Assembly (NCBI GenBank): GCA_003481775.1
Contig: QULU01000049.1
Coordinates: 1-27,646 of the forward strand
Origin: Clostridiaceae bacterium OM02-2AC
GTDB taxonomy: Bacteria; Bacillota_I; Bacilli_A; Erysipelotrichales; Erysipelotrichaceae
Length of the DNA stretch: 27,646 nucleotides
Direction of reading: 5' to 3'
The notes under the pieces were generated by a model. The model ran no database searches. It had not been told where the DNA came from and saw only the letters and a list, made by a program, of their open reading frames with translations. The translations under genes and the position numbers were made by a program. Below are positions 22,979-27,646 of the stretch, piece after piece (the first letter of the stretch is position 1; each line of letters opens with the position of its first letter).

Positions 22979-24157
22979 ATGAACTTTATCTTTATTTCTC
23001 CGCACTTTCCGGAAAGCTACTGGCTGTTCTGTCAGGGATTGAAGAACAACGGCGTCAATGTGCTGGCGATTGCGGACACTCCGTATAACTCGTTAAGCAC
23101 CAATCTGAAGAATTCCATCAATGACTTCTATCAGGTTTCCAGTCTTGAAAATTACGATGAAATGCTGCGGGCTGTTGCCTGGTTTACCTATAAGCATGGT
23201 AAAATCGACTGGATTGAATCAAATAATGAATACTGGCTTCGTCAGGATGCAGCCCTGCGCAGAGATTTCCATGTTGAAAACGGATTCCCCTGTGAAGCGC
23301 TCGACAACTGTCAGAGTAAGCATCGCATGAAGGAATTTTTTGCAGCTGCCGGGTTGAAAACCGCACGCTGGCAGCTGGCAACCACCCTCAAGGATGCACA
23401 GGCATTCACAGAGCTTGTCGGATATCCAATCGTGATCAAGCCGGATATCGGCGTAGGCGCAAGTGATACGCACAAAATCAAAAACGAGGAAGAGCTGCGC
23501 ACTGCCTTTACCCATGGCTTCAAGGAGGCTATGATTATGGAGGAATACATAAACGGAAGCTGTTTTTCCTTTGACGGTATCACGAACAGCAAAAAGGAGC
23601 TGCTGTTTGTGACCTCTCATCAATACACGGATAGTATTATGGATGCTGTCAATGAGCAGAAAAATATCGGCTGTTATTCCTATAAGGATATTCCTGCCGA
23701 CATCATGGAGGCCGGTATCCGCAGTGTGGAAGCCTTTGATACCCGCAGCAGATTCTTCCATTTTGAATTTTTCCGTCTGCTGGAGGATCAGGCAGTCGGT
23801 AAAAAAGGAGATATTATCGGCCTTGAGGTCAATATGCGCCCACCCGGCGGCTTTTTGCCGGATATGATCAACTATGCCAATGACAGCAATGTCTATCAGC
23901 TGTGGGCAGATATGATCGTTCACGACACGATCCATTACCAGCAGGTACGTAAGTATTCCTCCGGCTTCATCGGAAGAAGAGACCGTCTGCACTATGCACA
24001 TACGACACAGGACATTCAGGATACCTACCGCGACAGTATTTTGATGATTCGCCGTCTTCCTGCGGCTCTTGCCACTGCGATGGGTGATGAAGTGATTGTA
24101 GCACGCTTTAAAACCGAGGAGGAAATCCTTGATTTCTTCCTCTATGTACAGGAATAA
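22979..24157 (+). CDS. ATP-grasp domain ligase of unknown substrate
   Basis: The protein has 392 residues and is soluble. The N-terminal half (1-115) is a pre-ATP-grasp fold (FIFISPHFPESYW, then a Rossmann-like segment). The ATP-grasp core has GYPIVIKPDIGVGASDT (148-164), the adenine-binding segment MIMEEYINGSCFSFDG (about 185-200), and the metal-binding GLEVNMRPPGGFLPDM (281-296). Family members join a carboxylate to an amine through an acyl phosphate, in peptide, carnosine-like or purine chemistry; the substrate is unknown here. CAGGAGGGAG lies seven bases before the ATG. It stands alone and is divergent from the arg operon, which may hint at an amino-acid substrate. Confidence 0.88.
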   Translation: MNFIFISPHFPESYWLFCQGLKNNGVNVLAIADTPYNSLSTNLKNSINDFYQVSSLENYDEMLRAVAWFTYKHGKIDWIESNNEYWLRQDAALRRDFHVENGFPCEALDNCQSKHRMKEFFAAAGLKTARWQLATTLKDAQAFTELVGYPIVIKPDIGVGASDTHKIKNEEELRTAFTHGFKEAMIMEEYINGSCFSFDGITNSKKELLFVTSHQYTDSIMDAVNEQKNIGCYSYKDIPADIMEAGIRSVEAFDTRSRFFHFEFFRLLEDQAVGKKGDIIGLEVNMRPPGGFLPDMINYANDSNVYQLWADMIVHDTIHYQQVRKYSSGFIGRRDRLHYAHTTQDIQDTYRDSILMIRRLPAALATAMGDEVIVARFKTEEEILDFFLYVQE

Positions 24158-24194
24158 CGAAAAAAGCAAACTAATACGAAAACGGGACATAAAA

Positions 24195-24250
24195 AAGAGA
24201 TTTCGCAAATGATGAAGAGCTTCATTTGCGAAATTTCTTTTTCTTTTTTT
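24195..24250. terminator. Strong bidirectional terminator
   Basis: An 18-bp stem (24195-24212 with 24222-24239, one G-U) with a 9-nt loop; T-rich tract on the plus side and A6 (T6 on minus) on the other. It separates the ATP-grasp gene from the convergent small CxxC gene. Confidence 0.9.
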
Positions 24251-24304
24251 CAAATATAACCGCGAGGGTATGGCTGTTCTTTTATCATGCAAAGGTCCAT
24301 AGTC

Positions 24305-24562
24305 CTACAATGCAGCGCGCAGCACATTCTCCACCTTTTCCTTTGTCGGAACACCCTCCAGAAGCTTAACACCATCTACGAAATAGGTTGGAACATACCA
24401 GTAGTCCAGAGAATCCGCAAGCTCCTTCTGTTCCTGTTCCTCAATTTCCTCTATGACCACGTCCCGCAGCTCAGGATAGCTGTCCTGCAATTCCTTTACC
24501 ATTGCGAATGCCGCTTTGCAATGCGGACATCCCTTCAAATACATCATACGTACATGCTTCAT
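24305..24562 (-). CDS. Glutaredoxin/thioredoxin-like small CxxC protein
   Basis: The protein has 85 residues. The active site CPHC follows MMYLKG near the N-terminus, and the cis-proline segment YVPTYFVDG and KLLEGVPTKEKVENVL complete a glutaredoxin-like fold. It is likely a cytoplasmic thiol-disulfide oxidoreductase. The start at 24562 is chosen because AAGGAG lies nine bases upstream; the ATGs before it touch or precede this site. It lies 59 nt downstream of the YhhN-type gene, so co-transcription is possible. Confidence 0.8.
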   Translation of the reverse strand: MKHVRMMYLKGCPHCKAAFAMVKELQDSYPELRDVVIEEIEEQEQKELADSLDYWYVPTYFVDGVKLLEGVPTKEKVENVLRAAL

Positions 24563-24621
24563 GAACATCATCTCCTTTATATTACTATAGCACAGCATGC
24601 CCCAAAGCCACAGGAATATGC

Positions 24622-25284
24622 CTACAGCAGCATTGTCAGTGCCAGCAAAAGCTGCGCTGTGTAGTACAGACTCAGATTCCAGCGGGTCATGCGTGCTGTG
24701 CTTCGATTGCCAAACAGCATAAATGCCAGAATCAGATCACTCATCACAAAGCACAGCGTGGCTATATTCAGGATGCCGCCATATGCCATTCCATCCTGCA
24801 AATGCCAAAGAGCGCACGCTTCCATAAACAAAATAACAGCAGCATAGACCGTACTGGGAAGACGCATCGCTTCAAAATCCACCTTGCTGCGCGTTAAGCC
24901 TGCGATGACGAGCAATGCCAGTAAAGCCGAACAAATCGCAGTCAGAACCCCCGCTTTCATCGGCATGACATAAAGTGCAGCCACATATGCCAGATGTCCG
25001 AATAGGAAAAAGAGCAGTCCTGTCAGAAAGAAGAAGTCCTTCCTTTTGGGATAGCAAAACGGCAGGGCTAGCAGAACATCACCAATCGCTCCCAGCACAA
25101 GTCCTGCCAGCATCCATCCCCCATACCACCTATCCTCACAAGCAGCAAACGCACAAAAGCCGACGAGCAGAAAGCAGAAGGAGGAAGCACTTTTCCAGCC
25201 CAGTGCGGTAAACGCAGAGGAATGCTCCTTGAAAATATAATACAGAACAACGAACAGAAACAGCAGACATGCAATACCGATCAT
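24622..25284 (-). CDS. YhhN family membrane protein (lysoplasmalogenase-like)
   Basis: The protein has 220 residues with about eight membrane helices. The family pattern is seen: LGAIGDVLLALP (about 63-74) with the Gly-Asp pair, LFGHLAYVAAL (about 93-103) with a conserved His, and FVMSDLILAFMLF near the end with Ser-Asp. Characterised relatives hydrolyse the vinyl-ether bond of lysoplasmalogens; plasmalogens occur in many anaerobic Firmicutes, which fits, but activity is inferred. AGGGGAG precedes the ATG. Confidence 0.8.
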   Translation of the reverse strand: MIGIACLLFLFVVLYYIFKEHSSAFTALGWKSASSFCFLLVGFCAFAACEDRWYGGWMLAGLVLGAIGDVLLALPFCYPKRKDFFFLTGLLFFLFGHLAYVAALYVMPMKAGVLTAICSALLALLVIAGLTRSKVDFEAMRLPSTVYAAVILFMEACALWHLQDGMAYGGILNIATLCFVMSDLILAFMLFGNRSTARMTRWNLSLYYTAQLLLALTMLL

Positions 25285-25323
25285 AGCCTCTCTCCCCTTC
25301 CTATCCCAATTATAACAAACCCA

Positions 25324-25354
25324 ACATCATTTGACATCATTTTTGTGCTATAAT
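25324..25354. promoter_or_regulatory. Divergent promoter region with 10-bp-period direct repeat
   Basis: On the plus strand an extended -10 TGCTATAAT (25346-25354) serves the esterase gene; on the minus strand TATAAT near 25314-25309 could serve the YhhN-type gene. ACATCATTT occurs twice (25324-25332 and 25334-25342) with a 10-bp period, between the two -10 sites. A shared operator is possible. Confidence 0.4.
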
Positions 25355-25374
25355 ACTGACCATGAGGTGATGGT

Positions 25375-26133
25375 ATGATTGAGAAACGAGATATTTATAT
25401 CCCCTGCTTTCAGGATATGAGAATGCTGCATATCTATCTGCCGGAGGATTACGAAAACGAAACAAGGCATTACCCTGTCCTGTATATGTTTGATGGTCAC
25501 AACCTGTTCTACGATGAGGATGCGACATTTGGCAGAAGCTGGGGATTGAAGCGATGGCTGGATGAGCATACTGCACCGCTTATCGTCGTCGGTGTGGAAT
25601 GCAACCATGAAGGAAATCGCCGGCTGGAAGAATTCTCTCCCTATGACTTCAGTGATACGACGGTTGGTTTTATTCACGGTCAGGGCAAGGAGCTTATGGA
25701 GTGGATGAGCAGCGACCTGAAGCACTGGATCGATCATGCCTACCGGACACTGCCCGGAAAGCAACATACAGCAATCGGCGGCAGCTCAATGGGCGGTCTT
25801 ATGGCACTGTATGCAGTTGTCCATCACTGTGATATTTACAGTAAGGCAGCCGTCCTATCCCCCTTCATCTATCGTCTGAAGGAGGAGCTTCTTACCGAAA
25901 TTCAGGCCTGTCCCAAGCTGCGTTCGCATAAAATTTATATATCCTGGGGGAGTGATGAATTTCGCAGCAAGCAGCAGCTGGCGCTTGCCAGCGGCAGAAT
26001 TCTCGAGCTGATGCGCAGCCTTGAGGAAAAAGAGGCTAGGGTGTATCCCAATCTCGTCTTCAAGGGAAGACATAATGAGGAAAGCTGGGAACAGGAGCTG
26101 GATACCGTCCTTCCATGGCTGTTTACACAATGA
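25375..26133 (+). CDS. Alpha/beta-hydrolase esterase (esterase D / Fes-like family)
   Basis: The protein has 252 residues. It belongs to the putative esterase group: YPVLYMFDGHNLFYDEDATF (33-52), nucleophile elbow GGSSMGG with Ser138, and catalytic His233 in FKGRHNEESW. There is no signal peptide, so it is cytoplasmic. The substrate is unknown; relatives act on acyl esters or siderophore esters. GAGGTGA precedes the ATG. Confidence 0.88.
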   Translation: MIEKRDIYIPCFQDMRMLHIYLPEDYENETRHYPVLYMFDGHNLFYDEDATFGRSWGLKRWLDEHTAPLIVVGVECNHEGNRRLEEFSPYDFSDTTVGFIHGQGKELMEWMSSDLKHWIDHAYRTLPGKQHTAIGGSSMGGLMALYAVVHHCDIYSKAAVLSPFIYRLKEELLTEIQACPKLRSHKIYISWGSDEFRSKQQLALASGRILELMRSLEEKEARVYPNLVFKGRHNEESWEQELDTVLPWLFTQ

Positions 26134-26162
26134 AAAAAGCGGATATTTGAAGTCCGCTTTTT
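26134..26162. terminator. Bidirectional terminator
   Basis: AAAAAGCGGA (26134-26143), 9-nt loop, TCCGCTTTTT (26153-26162). It serves the esterase gene (plus) and the small membrane protein gene (minus) that converge here. Confidence 0.9.
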
Positions 26163-26168
26163 CTGTAG

Positions 26169-26348
26169 TCATAGCAGGATATTCGCGATCACCAAAATCA
26201 GCATCACTAAGAGGAGCACAGCCAGCAGAATCAGAAAATCTCTGCGATACTGGTTCCAATATGCCTGCATATTTTGTCCGTATTCGATATCCTTCTGCAT
26301 CCGCTCTCTGACAGCCTTAGTCATTACGATTTTTTTGCGACCTGACAT
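26169..26348 (-). CDS. Small single-pass membrane protein, 59 residues
   Basis: A short gene with a strong AAAGGAGG ribosome binding site eight bases before ATG 26348. The product begins MSGRKKIVMTKAVRERMQKD, continues with an amphipathic stretch (IEYGQNMQAYWNQYRRD) and ends in a membrane helix from about residue 38 to the C-terminus. It has its own extended -10 and ends 6 nt from the bidirectional terminator, so it is a complete unit. Basic N-terminus and tail anchor suggest a cytoplasmic face-in protein. I do not recognise the family. Confidence 0.7.
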   Translation of the reverse strand: MSGRKKIVMTKAVRERMQKDIEYGQNMQAYWNQYRRDFLILLAVLLLVMLILVIANILL

Positions 26349-26376
26349 TGCCGTCCCCTCCTTTCCTTATCTATCT

Positions 26377-26409
26377 ATATCATACCATATAACCAGTGTA
26401 TGTACATAC
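26377..26409 (-). promoter_or_regulatory. Promoter region of the small membrane protein with 12-bp palindrome
   Basis: An extended -10 TGGTATGAT lies near 26385-26377. Upstream is the perfect 12-bp palindrome GTATGTACATAC (26398-26409), placed where an activator or repressor could bind. Function unknown. Confidence 0.35.
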
Positions 26410-26449
26410 TTCTGGAATACTTCGCCTGTTTTTGGGAAAGCTTTTCACC

Positions 26450-26938
26450 TTACTGCTTCGTTAGAGAAATATAGTAGGGCACGATATTAACGTATGCTCC
26501 ATCACTTTGTAAAAAGCCGCCCGGTATGGTGCCCAGAGCGTGAAATCCCAGACTCTCATACAAATGCCGTGCGGAAGCATTGCTTTCTACGACAGCATTA
26601 AACTGTAGAATGCGAAAGCCCAAAGCCTTTGCCGTCTGCATACAGTCCAGCACCAGCGCTCTACCGATATGCTTTCCCCTTTGCTTCTGATCGACTGCAA
26701 AGCTGGCATTGCATATATGTCCGCAGCGACCTACATTATTCGGATGCAGGATATACAGCCCCGTCAGCACAGTATCCTCATCGATACAGACACGCGTCTT
26801 GCTCTGAGAGGAAAAAAAGACATCGCCGCTTTGTTCATCCAGCTGCTCCAGCTGAGGAAAGGCATTTCCCTGTGCGACTACAGCATTCCATATGCGGCAC
26901 ATCTGTGGCAGATCCTGTCGTTGATAATCTCGCAGCAT
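26450..26938 (-). CDS. GNAT family N-acetyltransferase
   Basis: The protein has 162 residues. The acetyl-CoA binding motif A is seen as ASFAVDQKQRGKHIGRALVL (about 78-97), then the FRILQFNAVVESNASARHLY segment and LYESLGFHALG, the standard C-terminal GNAT hallmark. The substrate is unknown. The start codon shares one base with the nitroreductase stop (TGATG), and GGAGAGG lies seven bases upstream, so the genes are translationally coupled. Confidence 0.9.
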   Translation of the reverse strand: MLRDYQRQDLPQMCRIWNAVVAQGNAFPQLEQLDEQSGDVFFSSQSKTRVCIDEDTVLTGLYILHPNNVGRCGHICNASFAVDQKQRGKHIGRALVLDCMQTAKALGFRILQFNAVVESNASARHLYESLGFHALGTIPGGFLQSDGAYVNIVPYYISLTKQ

Positions 26939-27525
26939 CAGCTGTCCTCTCCATTGATGACCAGCTCCCTGACACTACGCTTTGGAACATGGTGCACATC
27001 CTGTGCATCCCGATAATATGTCGTATCTCCCTGTTCATTCACATTCTCAAGGACAATCGTTTCATCCGGTTTTCCAATAGCCAGAACCAGCAGCGGACGA
27101 AGCTGCTCTCTGAGCTTCAGCACTTGCTGCAATGCTTCCTTTTGAAAGCTGCCAATCATACAGCCGCCAAGCCCCAGCTCTGCAGCACGCAGCAGCATCG
27201 TCTGAGCTACAATACCAACATCCTTCAAATATGCATCAAGTGCCGGTGAAATGGCCGTATCCTGACAAATCACGATAAAGGCTCTGGGGCAATGTCCCTT
27301 GTACGGCACCTCCTTCTTCAGGGCTTTTGCCCATGCGGTTAAGGGCTGAATCCGATCCGTCTCTTCCCTCTCACAGGCTAGATAATATTTCAGCGCCTGT
27401 TTATTCACACTGGAAGGTGTCAGTCTGGCATGCTCTACCAGATCAATCAGCTCCTTGCGAGTAACCGCTCTTGTTTCATCATATCCCCGATAGCTTCGGT
27501 TTTTCAATAACAGATCCTTCAGCAT
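26938..27525 (-). CDS. Nitroreductase family protein
   Basis: The protein has 195 residues with an FMN-dependent nitroreductase fold: NRSYRGYDETRAV near the N-terminus (phosphate-binding Arg), TPSSVNKQALKYYL (about 36-49), the VGIVAQTMLLRAAELGLGGC stretch (about 102-121) and LLVLAIGKPDET. It probably reduces quinones, nitro compounds or similar with NAD(P)H; the physiological substrate is unknown. GGAGGAGGG precedes the ATG. It is the first gene of a two-gene operon with the GNAT protein. Confidence 0.9.
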   Translation of the reverse strand: MLKDLLLKNRSYRGYDETRAVTRKELIDLVEHARLTPSSVNKQALKYYLACEREETDRIQPLTAWAKALKKEVPYKGHCPRAFIVICQDTAISPALDAYLKDVGIVAQTMLLRAAELGLGGCMIGSFQKEALQQVLKLREQLRPLLVLAIGKPDETIVLENVNEQGDTTYYRDAQDVHHVPKRSVRELVINGEDS

Positions 27526-27545
27526 AAAGATCCCTCCTCCTATCC

Positions 27546-27554
27546 ATTATAGCA
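27546..27554 (-). promoter_or_regulatory. Extended -10 promoter of the nitroreductase-GNAT operon
   Basis: TGCTATAAT (27554-27546) with a poor -35. The remaining bases to the window end show only a short palindrome ACTTTGAAAGT near 27624-27634. Confidence 0.5.
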
Positions 27555-27646
27555 CTGCATACCCACATCTCATAGCTCCTGATTATAGATTTTGGAAACC
27601 GCTGAAGTGAAAAGTTAAATTCCACTTTCAAAGTAGCTAAGTAGAA

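Noticed and set aside
23219..24292. A 357-codon open frame on the minus strand opposite the ATP-grasp gene
   Set aside because: The plus strand has a consensus promoter, strong ribosome binding site and ATP-grasp motifs. The antisense frame has no family motifs and runs through the bidirectional terminator stem, so it is a shadow.
1..27646. CRISPR arrays, insertion sequences, prophage or integrative element boundaries
   Set aside because: No regularly spaced repeats, transposase or integrase frames, or terminal inverted repeats with target duplications were seen; the tRNA-Leu 3' end has no downstream duplicate in the window.

Overview
The window reads as a chromosomal stretch of a low-to-mid GC Firmicute. 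Gene content, strong AGGAGG-type ribosome binding sites, T-box control and a classical rRNA leader motif fit an Erysipelotrichaceae-like organism such as the [Clostridium] innocuum group. That assignment is inference from style and content; no 16S gene lies inside the window. I see no phage, insertion sequence, integrase or CRISPR array.

Layout. The left edge (1-95, minus) carries a strong promoter and leader typical of an rRNA operon running out of the window. Then come an ankyrin-repeat protein (207-1379, minus), a marR-MATE efflux operon (1602-3500, minus) with a palindromic operator, and a roughly 1 kb region (3500-4511) holding remnants of a decayed gene. Next is a two-gene glycine betaine/choline-type ABC transporter (4512-7213, minus), then tRNA-Leu(CAA) (7505-7591, plus), and an odd 100-nt palindromic element (7752-7853) lying between the tRNA and a monofunctional peptidoglycan glycosyltransferase (7933-8634, minus). 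A YneF-type membrane protein, an unrecognised 111-residue protein, a monomeric [FeFe] hydrogenase (9608-11056, minus) and an EamA-type transporter follow.

The middle has xpt (12304-12894, plus) and a minus-strand pair made of a thioredoxin-fold lipoprotein and an ECF transporter S component. The core of the window is a complete arginine operon on the minus strand in the order argG-argH-argC-argJ-argB-argD-argF (22426 down to 14477). The genes are tightly packed, mostly overlapping or separated by a few bases. Because ArgJ recycles the acetyl group from N-acetylornithine to glutamate, the operon encodes the route from glutamate to arginine, apart from carbamoyl phosphate supply. It is preceded by a T-box leader whose specifier loop can be read: the specifier is CGC (Arg). 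Just after the T-box terminator is a possible 8-codon leader peptide ending in two CGA Arg codons and a stop. An ATP-grasp ligase of unknown substrate (22979-24157, plus) is transcribed divergently from the operon.

The right end holds a small CxxC glutaredoxin-like protein and a YhhN family membrane protein (both minus), an alpha/beta-hydrolase esterase (plus), a 59-codon single-pass membrane protein (26169-26348, minus), and an overlapping nitroreductase-GNAT pair (minus).

The points I consider most worth following are the double arginine sensing suggested at the arg operon, the uncharacterised ATP-grasp enzyme beside it, the structured element at 7752-7853, the unusual active-site loops of the hydrogenase, and the decayed gene at 3768-4367.
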